NCBI GenBank assembly: GCA_024305405.1
Contig: JAKNDB010000053.1
Location: forward strand, 62,001-126,000
Direction: 5' to 3'
DNA: 64,000 nt
Origin: Dirofilaria immitis
Lineage: Eukaryota > Nematoda > Chromadorea > Rhabditida > Onchocercidae
Both the position numbers and the translations under genes were made by a program. The notes below the pieces were generated by a model. It saw only the letters and a list, made by a program, of their open reading frames with translations, had not been told where the DNA came from and made no database searches. Position 1 is the first letter of the stretch, and each line of letters starts with the position of its first letter. Shown one piece after another: positions 12,329-25,569 of the stretch.

Positions 12329-15300
12329 ATGATTGGTAGTATTAGAACGTTATGTGTCATCAAAGAGATTTCGATATCTTCAATGAGATTGAAGCATTTT
12401 ATAACTACTCCAATATTCTACGCTAATGGACGTTAGTTGTTTTCATTATATTCTTTAGATTTTAGTATATTTTTTACCATTAAGCAATCATTATGTGGAT
12501 TAGCTAATTGTTTGATTTTTTTGCACTAATATTCTCATGAATTTTGCAGCTCCACATATTGGTCATCTTTATACAGCATTATTAGCAGATGCTTCAAATC
12601 GCTGGAGACTACTGAAAGATGGTAATGTTGATTCCAGCGATTCATTATTTACAACAGGGACTGATGAGCATGGCTTAAAGGTAATTTTAAGTAAATGCAG
12701 TTAAGGTAATCAAGTTGAAATTAATATTCCTTTTGGTGTTAACTGCGCTTTTTTTTACTGTTTTTGGAATGCATTTCGTGGATTGCTATCTTTTCAAAGT
12801 TTTGTAGTTTTTTGATGTTCAAAGCAAGTTTTGGGTATTTTTATTGCTAATAATTAAATTCATCCTATAATGGGATTTCTACTTGAATAGTTTTTTATAA
12901 TTCCTTACTCCTACGTTCAGATTCAACGAACTGCCATTGCAGCAGGCTATGATCCACAAAGTTACTGCGATAATATTAGCGACAAATTCAAAGATCTGTT
13001 TCACACTTTTAATATACATCCTAATGATTTCATTCGAACAACTGAAACACGACACAAGGAAGTTGTTAATCATGTCTGGGTAATGATTTTTCATAATTTT
13101 TTGGTATTTTTTAACTAATTTTTCTATCGCTAATGACTGCAAAATTTGCTAATGATGAAAACATATATCGAATGTAACTGTTTCAAAACAGAATATCTCT
13201 TTCCAATTATTTAAAGGAAAATAATGGAATAGAAAATATTGTATTTCCTTCAGAATTTTTAATATAATAAGAAATTTCTATTTAATTTGGAAAATATGAT
13301 TTAGAAAGAATTGAATAAACGAGGACTGATACAACGAGGTAAATATGAAGGTTGGTATTCAACTGTTGACGAATGTTTCTATGCCAACGATGAAGTAGAA
13401 AAGTTGAGTGGACAGATTTCTACGGTTTGATTTTACTTCTGTTTTTTTGTTTTTGGATTAAAATAAATAGATACGTGCAATATAATATGACGATAAAAGA
13501 ATAGTGTTGATGTGTAAAAATACACTTAACAACAAATTAGTTTCTTACTTAGTCGTACAGCGAAATACTTAATTGTTGATGTTTTCGATTCCATATATAA
13601 TCACTGAATTTTGTCTGCTCTTTTTCCTTTAGTTTTTCTAAATTCAGTAAACAGTTCAGGTGAGCAAAATCACGGGTTCGGTTGTAGAATGGGTGGAAGA
13701 AGAAAATTATATATTTCCTTTGTCCAAATATCTTGGTACGATTCGAAATTGGTTGAACAACTATGGTGAGCTCAAATATTGCACATCATTTTCACATCAT
13801 TTTTGGAAATAATTTTATGTTTCAAGTGATAGTTATTCATCTTAATTTTTATAATCTTTAAATTTCTGTTCCGACTTTTTTACAAGTAGCGAATATTTCT
13901 ATTTGTAAAGGTGGTTGTCAGTTTGTTTATACATTTGCTGATATATGTCAAGACTTCTCAGTCAAATATTATTCCTATTAATGAATTAAATTTGAAAGAT
14001 GTCCTGTAGAATTGATAATGAACTGCTAATAAATTCATATGACAGCTTTGTTATTTTAATCATTTTCACGAAGTGAAATTCGATTATGGAATTGTGTTTA
14101 GCCTTTAATTTTTTCTAATATTTTATTCTTATTTTTAGATGTCATACGTCCAAAAACTTATTTTCCGGAAGCTCTTCAACAAGCGAGCGTAGAAGGAGAT
14201 ATTTCGTTATCAAGAGATAGAAAACGAGTCACTTGGGGTATTGCAGTACCAAATGATGAAAATCAAACAGTTAATTTTAGTTTACTTTGATGCTATATCT
14301 ATCGGAAATATTGAATAGTCAATGTAGTTAATAGCACTTTTGTTTTACTGTTTTTCATCATTTTCACGTTATATTATCTTTTTTCTTACATTCATTTGGT
14401 TTTGAAAATATTAAATTTAGATAATTATTTATTTTGCATTATATTTTGGCATTCGTGATTATTTTACATTTTAGATATATGTTTGGTTCGATGCGCTAAT
14501 GAATTATTTAACAGTAAGTGGTATTTTCTCTGACAAGAAAAGGATAAATTGGCCTCCGACATGTCAGATTGTTGGAAAAGATATTTTAAAGTATTGCTTT
14601 AAATCGTTTCTGTTTCACTACGCATAAAGTGGGAAATTATTATTTTGTTTCGTTTGATTTGGATTTGTTTGGTTTTAAATTAAAAATTGCTGAGTCATAT
14701 GTATACAATGACCTTTTGAAGTGCATTAATGATGTTAACTGTCGAATATTTTTTTAGTTAACCACTACTTATATAAATACGATTATTTCCGTTTGCCAAT
14801 TCAGCATTATCTTTTTTCTCTTTTTAATAATATGCTTAAAACTTTCCGTAATATACTATCTATTCTTTATTGCACAATTGTTATGAGAAACTAAAAGGAA
14901 CTTTAAATTAAAAAATTGCTGAGTCATATGTATACAGTAAAGTATCTTAGCATAGTTTCAACAATACAATATTAAAAATTGAAAAGATTTCATGCAGTCA
15001 TTTGGCCGGCATTTTTACTTGAATGGATCTTCCTCTTCCGAAGCGCATCTTTGTTCACAGTCATTGGCTTGTTAATGGGGCTAAGGTTCCTTTTTTTATA
15101 TATCTCCGATTATATCATCATTTTGTCTCGCCTTTTCTCATTCATTTACTTCAAAACATTACTCCAGATGTCAAAAAGTGTTGGAAATGTGATTGATCCA
15201 TTTATTATTTCTAAATCGCTGTCTGAAGAGGGATTGAGATACTTCTTACTCCGACAAGGAACTCCACAAAACGATGCAAGTTAGTTTTTTTACTTCATTG

Positions 15301-16527
15301 ACAAGTTTTAATAATCCCGAATCTTTTATTTTAATTTTCAGTCATTTTGATTTTTTTTCTGTCAGTCATTGCAAAAATATTGCAAATATTTGTGCCTGTA
15401 TATTTCAGATTTCATGATGTCCAAAGCAGTAAATGTCATCAATGTAGACCTTGTAAATAATGTTGGGAATTTACTGCAGCGCTCAATGATTGGAAGACTT
15501 AATCCATCTCAAACATATCCTACATTTTGTCCGAATTCATTCCATAATTGTTTGTTGGAATTAGGTGAACCGCTGATGAAATCGATCAACGGCTTAGCGG
15601 GTACTGTTTATAGTTTGGTTTGTATTTGATTTCCTTATTGCATTATTCATACTAGTTGTCATGTGATATTGACAAATAGTTTGAATGAGTAAGAATGGAT
15701 TTATTAAGTTCTTAATGTTATCAAATCGATATTAGATATGTCCGCATTTTTATATTAAGACTTTAAATAAAATAAATGAGAAGTTAAAAGTAATATTATA
15801 GAGCTATACGCGGAACAGTTTGATGAATTGATGATTTATAAAGCGCTTGAAATCCTTATGGGGTTATGCGGCAGACGAATGGTTTTTTCAGTTTTATGAA
15901 CCATGGAAGGAACTGGACGATAGAAAGGTTACTATATATTCCTTATGTTTGGACATAATGTTTATTAGCATTAATCGTTTAAAAAAAATAATCAGTTTAA
16001 ATCAGATTTTAAATTTAATGATTTGTCGAAAAAAGTAATTCATTGTCAGATATCTTCCTTACTGTACATCTGCTATGAAGTATTGCGAATTTGTGGAATT
16101 TTGCTTCAGCCAGTTATACCGCATTATGCGGACCATCTGCTAAATAGGTTGCTTATCTTATCTGTTTCTTTACTTAAAATTTTTATTTAGTATTTTCTAT
16201 TTGAATGTATGATTTTTGTTTTCACCAACTTTTCGGATTGTTTATTTTGGTCGTGTAGCCTTAAATATTTTTAGTTTTTTTATTCACTAGTTTTTTCACT
16301 TTTGCATCCTTAATTATGGCGCATTTTATTTAAAATTTTTATCTTCATGTTTTCTTTTTTATATTTATATTTCAGTTATCTTCTTTTTTAGGTTAGGAAT
16401 AGAAAGAAATGAACGGATTTTGGACAACGCTAAGTTCATAGTAGATTCGAAATATTTCGGAAAACCGCTAGGCAAATATAATGGTCCGGTTATGAACCGA
16501 ATTACATGCAAAAACGGAGAACTCTAA
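12329..16527 (+). CDS. mars-2: Mitochondrial methionyl-tRNA synthetase, multi-exon
   Basis: Charges tRNA-Met with methionine in mitochondria. Exon 1 (12329-12433) begins MIGSIRTLCVIKEIS, a plausible mitochondrial presequence, and runs into ITTPIFYANG; exon 2 from 12551 supplies PPHIGHLYTALLADASNRW, the HIGH class I signature. Next come TTGTDEHGLK, GWYSTVDECFYAN, IYVWFDALMNYLTVSG (from 14476), GKDILKFHAVIWPAFLL, PLPKRIFVHSHW (up to 15085) and, across an intron, MSKSVGNVIDPF at 15168; the K of KMSKS is the last codon of the preceding exon (GAK). The anticodon-binding helical part follows (YKALEIL, FYEPWKEL) and the final exon ends KNGEL-stop at 16527. There is no C-terminal tRNA-binding or multimerisation extension, as expected for the organellar form. 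Homology changes frame at 15022-15023 (one A missing) and at G4 15860-15863 (one G too many). TTC-initiated alternatives are not needed. Confidence in identity is very high. Confidence 0.94.
14677..14937 (+). repeat. Direct repeat of about 30 bp within an intron of the MetRS gene
   Basis: A segment reading AAATTGCTGAGTCATATGTA occurs near 14685 and again near 14914, with about ten further matching bases on each side and about 230 bases between copies. Both lie in the intron between the GKDILK exon and the FHAVIWP exon. Confidence 0.8.
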
Positions 16528-16584
16528 CTGGATTGAGAAGCTTTACATTATTGATGCACTAATTTTGTTGTAGCTTATTCGTTT

Positions 16585-16590
16585 AATAAA
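16585..16590 (+). terminator. Polyadenylation signal of the MetRS gene
   Basis: AATAAA in a TTTAATAAAAAC context, 58 bases downstream of the stop codon. This is a normal distance for a short nematode 3' UTR. Confidence 0.6.
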
Positions 16591-17028
16591 AACTTCTTAA
16601 AATTCGTTATTTGGCCATATTAAGTTTAAAGCTTTTTATATTGCCTGCATTATTTCTTTATAATATCTTCTGAATTTTATATTTCTGGATTTTTTTTTGA
16701 ATTTTAAACTTTTTTTAGATTTGAATTTTTTTCTAGTAATATGATCTTTTCTATTTGTCTCATCATATTCTAAGCTTAGCTGATGTGCCGAGATGTTTAC
16801 CTAATTATTCTGATGCATTTTTTTCTTGGAATCATATTTCTTCAATTAGTTCATGTATATTCTCAATCTCAGTTATGTTTTTATATTTATAATTATGCTC
16901 TGTTCAAATGGGGCGAAACAATTGTCATTGACCCTGAGGGAGGTGATGTCGTGAAATAGTATCTTCACCATTTCCACATTTTCAAGAAACTGCCAATAAT
17001 AAGATAGAAAATTTAATTTAAATCACAA

Positions 17029-17035
17029 TCTTTAG
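17029..17035 (+). promoter_or_regulatory. Candidate spliced-leader acceptor upstream of Ku80
   Basis: ATCTTTAG is followed by AACAATG, placing the start codon only four bases after the acceptor. This spacing is typical of trans-spliced nematode mRNAs. Confidence 0.55.
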
Positions 17036-17039
17036 AACA

Positions 17040-20000
17040 ATGTCAGATGAGGATCGTCCAGTAAAGCGAGCCAGGAAGGTTCCGCCACATGAGTGTACTG
17101 TAATTTTGGTTGATGTTGGGGCAAATATGAATAGAATAGGAGATACAACCACAGACATGCAGTTAGCAAAGGAAGTTGTTGAATGGATCATAACAAGAAA
17201 GGTATGTCACGTTGATTCTCAGAAAAACAAAAGAATAAAGTTCGTAGATTATTTCAGCATATCAGTTGCTCTGTTTTTTTTTTTGTACTATCAGCAGAAA
17301 CTGTTGTCTAGTTATGATTATTAGTTAAAAATTTATAGCAACTTCTAACAAAGTTGATAACAAGCCTGCACGCTTGAGCATTCTTTTCTCCGTACTACAA
17401 TGCCTTTTGATTATATTATGTTCTGTTTTTTGCATTTAAATCATAATTCATTTTTTTTTAATTATTCTGATATAATAGATTTGTAAATGAGTATTGATCG
17501 GATTTCTGTGAATCATAGATTTTAGCTCGCTTGTTGAGTTTTTTCTCACTTTTTGATAATCTAAAAGAAAAAAAGAGGATGCAGTGCTCCACGCAATGAC
17601 TTAATTCATATTCTATCATTTCTGTACTTTAGTAGTTCCAAAAAAATTGCCTGTGTTTTGAAGATATTCACCAAATCAGCTGATGAATTTGCGTTGATGC
17701 TTTTTGGCTCAGAAGTGACGCAGAATTCAGTAACAGATGATGAAAATATTTTTTTATGAAGAAGAAATGCAGCAAGCTAAAATTGATTGGTTACGATTTA
17801 TTGATAAAGAAATCAAACCAAGTAAATCTACAAATGGCGACTGTAAGTTTGTATACATTCTGTTATTTCGAAAATATTTATGAATGAATTCATTACCTTG
17901 GATTGATAATTTCAAACTTTGCAATATGTAATGGCATCTAAAAAGATAATAGAAAATATTATTAATGTTATTTAGTTAGAGTTGTCGATCTGTCTGTCAT
18001 TTTTACCGTGATGCGATTTAGTTGTTCATGCATTATTTGTAGGAATTTTGAGCTTTCTTTGCTGTATTTTTATGTTTATATTGCATTCCATTTTTTCCTC
18101 GTTTATTCTATTTTTGCAAATGAAAAAGTGCTGTATAAGGATTCACTTATTTATTTTTAGTCTTAGCTGCGCTAATCGTAGCGCTAGATTATATGCGAAA
18201 TCATCTAGAAAATCATCCGAAAAGCAATATTACTGCTCGAAATATTCTTTTAATAACAAATCTGTTTGGCTTTGATGAAAATATGGATGACGAATGCATT
18301 AAAACAGTTATAAATAGCGTAAAAGGACTTGAAATCAATTTCAATGTTATGTAAGGCTTCACATTAAATTTTCAGATAAATACATACTTTTGAAAATCAT
18401 TGTTATGCACTTTTTTCTGCTATAAAATCTTGGGTTAATTCCAGAGGTCCATCAATAGATGAAGTCATTTTGAATGAAGAATCAGATGTAAAACCGATGA
18501 AAAAATTACCTAATGCAATGGAATCGTTCAAAATGGAACCAGCCGAATGTACACTGGCGGATATCTTGAGACAAACGAATGGTGTCGCTTATTCTTTTGC
18601 GTTAGTTTTTTAATAGCAACGAAAACTGATGTTATAAGCTCGATGAAGCTATTTCGCAGTCACATGCTCCACTTTTTTTTACACGATAGATTATTGTAAT
18701 TAATTTAGTGAAGCTCTGCCAGTGCTACAACGTTTTGTGCCTCGTAAAGTGAGCTTGCGCGGTCAAAAATTCTATTTGGAACTAGGGATTGACGTAAAAT
18801 TGCCTTTACAAATGTACAAGAAGATTCAGCTTAATGATTTCAAATTTGGTACAGAAAAACTTGCATCAACAAGTGGTGTCCGGGTAATAATTTTTCTTCT
18901 ATCATTAAAACTTGAATTTTTTAATTATGACATATAGAATGGGTTCCGTTTGTTATTTTTATAGCTAAAGCGCAAAACAATATATGAGAAAGAGATAAAG
19001 GACGAGGAAGTTGAAGATGACATGTCCACAATGAACGCTGGTCGCAGTGATAATTTATCTCAGATGAGTGATTCTAAAATACTTGCAGAAGAAACTGTGA
19101 AAGGTTAATATTTTATTCATTTTTGAAAATATTATAGCTAGTCGATAATTATTCATGTTATATTTTGAGTTTTTTTATCCAAAAATTAGCGATTTCCGCA
19201 TTTTTTGCTTGATCGAATAACTAATTTTTGTTGTTTGTAAACGTCTGCTGGTGACAGAATGTTGGCTAAAATTGATAACTAAACTTTTTTTTAACAACGT
19301 TCTTTTATAAGAAATTTCATACAATTATTGAAACATTTTATAACTGTAGGATATAAATTCGGTACAACAATTGTTCCTTATAATGAGGAAGATCAAAAAG
19401 AATACGGGTGGAAACAAGAAAATCGTTGTTTGCAACTCATACAATTTGCAAAACGATCTCAGGTAGGAAAGATGGCAATTTTTACGATTAATAGCCTAAA
19501 TAAAAACGGCCTCTTTGTCTCGGTGTATTGTTAATTGTTTATTTGTATTGTTAATTGTTTTTTCTTATTTATCTGAAGCTTTTAGTGCATTTTAATGTGT
19601 CTTTATTCTTCCAAACGATATTTACTGTGGATTTTACGAGGAAATTTTCATGATATATTTACAGTAGAATGAGAAATAAAAATTGCATTTTCGTTGATTT
19701 CTTAACGCACTTAATGCTCAGTTTATTTAATTTCTTGTTTAGATATTGGAACACTATTTGATGGATGGTGGTACTTTTTATTTTATTCCTCCAGCACTCG
19801 ATAAGGTATTATTTTGTTTTGGTGTTGTATAGTGGATTTTTCCTTCCGAATTGTAAATTCAAGCATTTCAGAATGCATGTATTGCTATATCAGCGCTTGT
19901 GAATGCTATGATCGCTGAAGATAGTGTTGCTCTAACTCGATTTGTTTATAATGCTGCATCACTGCCTCGAATCATGGGGCTATTTCAAGAAGAAGTAAAA

Positions 20001-21647
20001 AGGAGTCGATGTATGTGTTAGAAAATGAAAAATATTTATTTTCCTATCGATATTAATTAATAACAATAATAGTTCATCATTTTTATGAAGTTATTGGATC
20101 CAAGTTGTTATTCTTTTGTGTTCAAGAACTGAACCTACACTTTTTTCCCTTACTCTTCTACAATAAATTTTGTTCAGAATTTTATTGATTTTCATTTTTA
20201 GATGTTTGTGGGTATTCACTTACCATTTTATGAAGATTTTCGTGGACTTGATTTTCCATCGCTGGACAGTCCTGCTAGTGAACCAAAACGTATATTGCAT
20301 TATTCTTTTAACTGCTATATTTTTCCTCTTACTATGATATTAATGCTCGTGAGATCTTATGCTCTTATAAGTAGATAAATAATCTGTCAGATTTTTGCAT
20401 TAAAATTTTTTGTACATTAATTTTGCAAAAAAATGATATCCTGAAATTAAAGAAATGTATAATTGAAATTAATACTGCAGTTTCGAAAAACTACTATTTG
20501 AATAAATTATGATTTATACACTGAAGTGGAAGATAATTATAAAATAAATATTTGAAAGTGTCATTTAATCTGTTTCGAATGTAACTATCTTAACAAAAAC
20601 TCTTAATTTCTTATTAATATGTCAAATTACACCCTTTTGTAAATATGAAGTTTATAAATATGTTTGTTTTCCAGATGATCATCTTGACGCGATGTATGCA
20701 CTGGTTGAAGCGATGGATCTCACAAAAGCTCATTTGTATGTTTATTTATGTAGTTAATTTTACTAATAGCACGATGTAAATTTTTTCCGTAGTATAAATA
20801 AAAGATCATTCGAATTACGGCTTGGACACAAAGTGAGAGATTTTAAAATAATTCGTGTAGAAATTCTGTTTCACAGATCAAATTAATTAATCGATTGAAT
20901 TAATAAAATTTAGTAATTCGGAAACAGGACAGTATGAGGAATCCTTACGCCCACGTGATGTGCCAAATCCAAAGCTGCAAAGTGTTTGCAAAGCTATGAA
21001 GCATCGTGCGCTACATCCAAATACTCCACTGCCTGATTTCGAGGATAAGTTATTGGGTGATTTACTTGAGCCGAATCCTGTGCTGCTGAAGCATGCAAAG
21101 TAGGTATTGAATTTTTTATATTAATGAAGCGTAGTTTAATCATTGTGTATTTTCTACAACTCTGAAGATATTTGAATATCTAGTAGAGAACGAAATTTTG
21201 AATATAAGTGATAGAAGTATCATGCACTTGACTATGAGGAAGTAATAATTATACCGAAATATTAATTGCTTGCTATTACTACTATTTACCATTCATTTAA
21301 GGTTTATTTTGCAGTGAAGCATTGGAATATTTGAAAACTAATTTACGAATATTAGAATCACCAAACAAGAAGCGGATTACAAAGGAAGTGAAGGAGGAGG
21401 AAACACTACCGAGGTTAATATCCACCTATGGATAGTATGTCATCTGTGTTCATCAGTTAATGATAATCAATTATTGTCATTCGATGCTCAATGAGCAAAT
21501 ACATAATATAATTGTGTGCATCAATTGCAGTTATTTTGTTCTTTTAAATATTTGTTATGGTTACTTAATTTTTACAGGATGAGAGCAGATAACAGTGTGC
21601 TACCAGAAAGTGGCAGATTTATAAAAGTCGATGAAGTAGATGTATGA
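17040..21647 (+). CDS. cku-80: Ku80 DNA end-binding protein (XRCC5 homologue), multi-exon
   Basis: Ku80 pairs with Ku70 to form the ring that captures double-strand breaks in non-homologous end joining and acts at telomeres. Exon 1 (17040-17201) encodes an NLS-like KRARK then a vWA-like start (CTVILVDVGANM). Later exons give FALMLFGSE, FLAALIVALDYM (18161 on; human FLDALIVSMDV), LPVLQRFVPRKVSLRG, the core beta-barrel block GYKFGTTIVPYNEEDQ (19350 on; human GFRYGSDIVPFS), AISALVNAMIAEDSVALTR, FVGIHLPFYEDFRG, LDAMYALVEAMDLTKAH and RDVPNPKLQ...HRALHP (20910-21100). It ends SGRFIKVDEVDV-stop about 60 residues later, so the C-terminal helical domain and terminal DNA-PKcs-binding tail of vertebrate Ku80 are missing, as in other invertebrates that lack DNA-PKcs. 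Homology changes frame at A7 17640-17646, T7 17749-17755 and probably A5 19997-20001, all homopolymers. Confidence 0.92.
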
Positions 21648-22563
21648 TGTGAGATTTATCCGTGATATCTGTTATAAAATTTTTATGGTTTGCATTATAT
21701 TTGGCGTTTCAAATTACCTCGAATCATAACATTTCATATCTCTTCAAAAATTCGCTTTAATTTATATGTAATTCTTGTAAAAATGCTAGCTCAAATCAGA
21801 TTGCTTGTGTTTAATATTTAGAAATTTTCCTTTCTTTCCTTATAGATAAATCTATAAAAGAAAAATCTTGAGAAGAACTGTGCTACTTGATGTTTCTATA
21901 TATATTTCGGAAACATATAAATTAAAAGAAAAGTTAACCACTAGATTTTATTGTCATTGGAATTTTTGAGAATTTATCGAAGTATTAATGTGGACGAAAT
22001 TTGTAGTTTATCATACAGATGTGTAATTAATGTGTTTGAATTTGCCATTTTATTCTACTTTTATCTTCTCGACACTTTTTCATCCTCTTTATTTCATTCC
22101 CATGAATTACATTTTAATATGAAATTAGATTAAGAATTAGAATTTTTTTATCAGGTAATATAAAAGCCGGTTTTGTAAATAGATTTTATTTATATTAACG
22201 ATCACTGTAATACTGGTGTTTAACTGACGTTCCGTACATTGTCATTGATTATTTTGCATCAAAATTATTTGATCAAATCTTAACTCGAAGTTTTAAAATG
22301 TATCATATTTGTACATTTCAATATTTATAAAGGAGTTACTGGTTCTAATAGTCAATTTTTCGATCTCGGTATATGAATGCGAAATGATAATTCCACGTTT
22401 TCTCACCATATTTTTATATTCATTCTATGATTTTGATTGTTCAGCTTCAGCGATTGCGGTGTTTCTGATTTTATAACTCTTTAGCGAAACATTAATGAAG
22501 CACGTAGATTTGTGCTAGAGGCTTAACGTTGCAGATTAATAATACTGCGACAATTTTGCCGCA
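21648..22563. other. Intergenic region, Ku80 to PP2A B'' subunit
   Basis: No supportable gene in 0.9 kb. The open frame at 21951-22133 has no recognisable features. A possible trans-splice acceptor AACGTTGCAG ends near 22533, about 30 bases before the next ATG. Confidence 0.6.
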
Positions 22564-25450
22564 ATGTCAGTCAAAGTGATGAATTTGGTTGGACGATTAG
22601 ATTTACAGCCGAAAGAAATTAATTATCTGAAATTATCGGACGAGGTTATTGATTTGTTTTCGCAATTCCATTATCGTATGAATAGGCAGTTTTCATTAAG
22701 AAATGAAAGATTATTTGGAAATATGATATTATTACTCATTGTAATTTCAGCGTAAATTACTGATACATGAAACTAAAGAATATATTAGTTCACCTATTAA
22801 ACAAAATTTGCTAAGAAAATTACGTCTAGAAGCTCGTCATCGCATGTGGAAACATAAACTGGAATTATTGCCAAGCAATGAAGACATTGAAGTACGTACG
22901 TAAATTTTTTGGTAAAAATTATCGTATGTTTTATTTAATCGTTGGATTCTATATCTACCGTTAAAACGGTTTTTTTTTTCGTTTATTTAAGAAATACTTC
23001 CTTAGTTTGTTATAATTTTATTGTATTTCCTTTCGAATAAATCTGTTTTTAGTTATTTTCCTCAAGTCTGCGGAACAATGCAATTTACTCGAAAAGTGAA
23101 GATGGCAAACTTATTGATTATTATAAATATAAAGTTAGTAATTTTGAATGCTTTCTAATTTTTCCTTTTTAAAGTGCTTTTACTGGAAACTTTAAGCTGG
23201 ACTAGCCTGTTTCATAACCATAAGCAGTTAGGACAATACGCTATGCTTTAAAAATAATTTTTCAATGTATTTTTTTAGCAGTCAATAGATCTCGCTCCGA
23301 AAACTTTGCGTGATTTCCTGTCTACGCAAACTTTTATGGATTTGCTTCAAATTAGCAACAATAAAGACGAAGGATATATAACTGTTGATTCTATTGTCGA
23401 CTACTTGGTAACCAAAAAAGACAAATTAAGCAAACTAATCCATTTACACTACTATGATTCTGCAAGCAAAGGCTATTTATCGATGGAGGTGGTCATTTTG
23501 TTTTCCATGTTGTTAAAATAAATATATTAAAATACATTTTGTTCTCTTCCGGATATAACATTGTTGTTTATATTTATTCGAAAAGTTTTTTATTTTTTCA
23601 AATTATTTTTGCAGGATTTGCAAGATTTTTTAAGAGAAGAAGTGCTACCTCATATACCATCTCTTGCAAATTTGAATGTAAGTGTATTATTTTTAGGAAT
23701 TTCATTCAAAAAAATAATATTAGATTCACTTCTGGAATGCAAATATCTACTTAAACCATTTTTTGAAACTTACTACTTGCATTAAAATATACAACGAGTG
23801 AAAAATGCTATGATAATGACACTTATGCCCAAATCCAGTTTTGCAATGGAGATACAATATATCACGGAATAATTCCATATTTTTAATCGTTGGTTATATT
23901 ATTTGTTGTTGAGCTATTTATAATTAATTACTTAATTTGGACATGAATATAAAAGCATATTTTTTCATCTTTCAGGAAGAAGAGCCGATGCTACAAGATT
24001 ATTATTTATGTATGGCTACACGAAAATTTTTTTTTACTCGACCCAATGCAGCAAAAAAGGTTCGCATTATTGATATTGTAGCTAGCCGGTTATTAGAAGA
24101 ATTTGAAACTCTAAATGAATCATCGAATGACGGTATTGGTGATGATGATGAACCTGCAGAAATCGAACAAGGAACATCTCAAACTATCGATACATTGAAT
24201 TGGTTTGTTAATTTGTTTATATATCATGTCATCACAGTTTATAATTTATGTATTTGAAATTTATAAAAAAGCTCAATTTCGAGTGACTGTCTAGTATTAT
24301 TATATTATAGTTGTTATTGTGGGCTCTACGACTAACTGATCTGGCATTGCTATATTTTCAAAAATGATAACACTTTGATAAAATAGGGGTGTGAATATGG
24401 TTGGTTACTAAGCCTTTTACGATTTCTGTAAACCTACTGTAGGAATATAAATGCACTTTTTACGTTATATCTGCTTTCTTATTTTTCCTAAAATTCCAGG
24501 TTTTCGAAACGAAACTGTTTGAGAATAAAAGATTTATACGAACAGCTTGATACGGATGGCAATGGATTGTTGAGCTTTTCAGAAATGACTGATTTTCAAC
24601 GTGTCACAAACTCTTTCATGCAGAGGTTTTTCAATTGTATATTCTTTTCGTGCTAAACTTGTATTAAATATTTCGTTTTCGAACACTATTTCATGGATTT
24701 AACTTGAATTTCGAAATGGATTTCATGTAATTTTCCAGAGTTTTCGAAGTCCAACAAACTTATGATAATGATGAGCTTGACTTGAGAGGGTTTTGCGACC
24801 TTTTACTTGCAATGGAAAATAAATCGGTAAGTTTATCGTTTATGTTTAAAATTTTTAATTAACACTTTTCGGCATTTTATATATTCATTTTTGTAATATT
24901 ATGGTTTAAAAGGCATATTTGATACAGTTTTCGTTGACTTATTTTAATATATTTGTTTTCATATCGATTTGTTTGTTTGACTTTTTTTCTTTTTTTTGAT
25001 ATAGAAAATTTAGGATCGTTCTGCACTGAGCTATTACTTTCGAGTGCTAGACGTTGATGGTGATAATTTATTAACTGCTTCGGATATGAATTTCTTCTAT
25101 CGTGATCTTGCCAGATTGCTGGAAGATTGTTTTTCGGATGATAGCTTGCAGAAGGCACCTTTATTCGAGGATGTTAAGAACGAGATATTTGATATGTGTT
25201 GTTCAAAAAATCCTGAGGGGTATGGCAGAAAAGTATTTTTCTTTTGGTACAATTAGTGATTTAGGACGATTTGATAAATAATTTATCAAGAATTGAAAAA
25301 ATCAAATATATTATTCATCTTCCCAATTTCAGGATAACATTGAAAGAGCTGATTTCTTCGGGGAAAGGTGGGACAGTGGTGGGTATGTTAACCGATCTTG
25401 ATGCTTTCTTGGAGTATGAGAATCGTGAAGATGTCATCTACCAAGAATGA
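22564..25450 (+). CDS. PPP2R3C: PP2A regulatory subunit B'' gamma (PPP2R3C / RSA-1 type), EF-hand protein, multi-exon
   Basis: Regulatory subunit that directs protein phosphatase 2A to particular sites; in C. elegans a B'' subunit of this kind, RSA-1, acts at centrosomes in spindle assembly (the orthology is my inference). Exons: 22564-22675, 22751-22891, 23053-23133, 23279-23488, 23615-23677, 23976-24202, 24500-24625, 24739-24826, 25014-25219 and 25333-25450; all junctions after the second exon are in phase. Matches to human PPP2R3C include LNWFS, FQDVKDEIFDM (here FEDVKNEIFDM), LINSNQGDTV (here LISSGKGGTV) and YENRE near the C-terminus. Two EF loops are visible: DTDGNGLLSFSE (canonical) and DVDGDNLLTASD (12th position D). 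The exon 1/2 junction is off by one base: TATC-GTATG joins CAG-CGTAAA only if one splice site is non-canonical or there is an indel. Confidence 0.9.
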
Positions 25451-25563
25451 GTTTGTGTTATTCTGCATATTTGTTGTTCAATTAAAAATTTTCTCATACT
25501 TTTTTGCTGTGAATGAAAATAATCTATAGACGGAAATAAGAGATGCGCTATTATCTTGTAGAT

Positions 25564-25569
25564 AATAAA
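25564..25569 (+). terminator. Candidate polyadenylation signal of the PP2A subunit gene
   Basis: AATAAA in GATAATAAAGC, 114 bases after the stop codon. This is the first such hexamer downstream. Confidence 0.5.

Larger units (their letters stand above)
16528..17039. other. Intergenic region, MetRS to Ku80
   Basis: AATAAA at 16585-16590, 58 bases after the MetRS stop, is a well-placed polyadenylation signal. TCTTTAG ending at 17035, four bases before the Ku80 ATG, is a candidate spliced-leader acceptor. Nothing else is seen. Confidence 0.6.
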
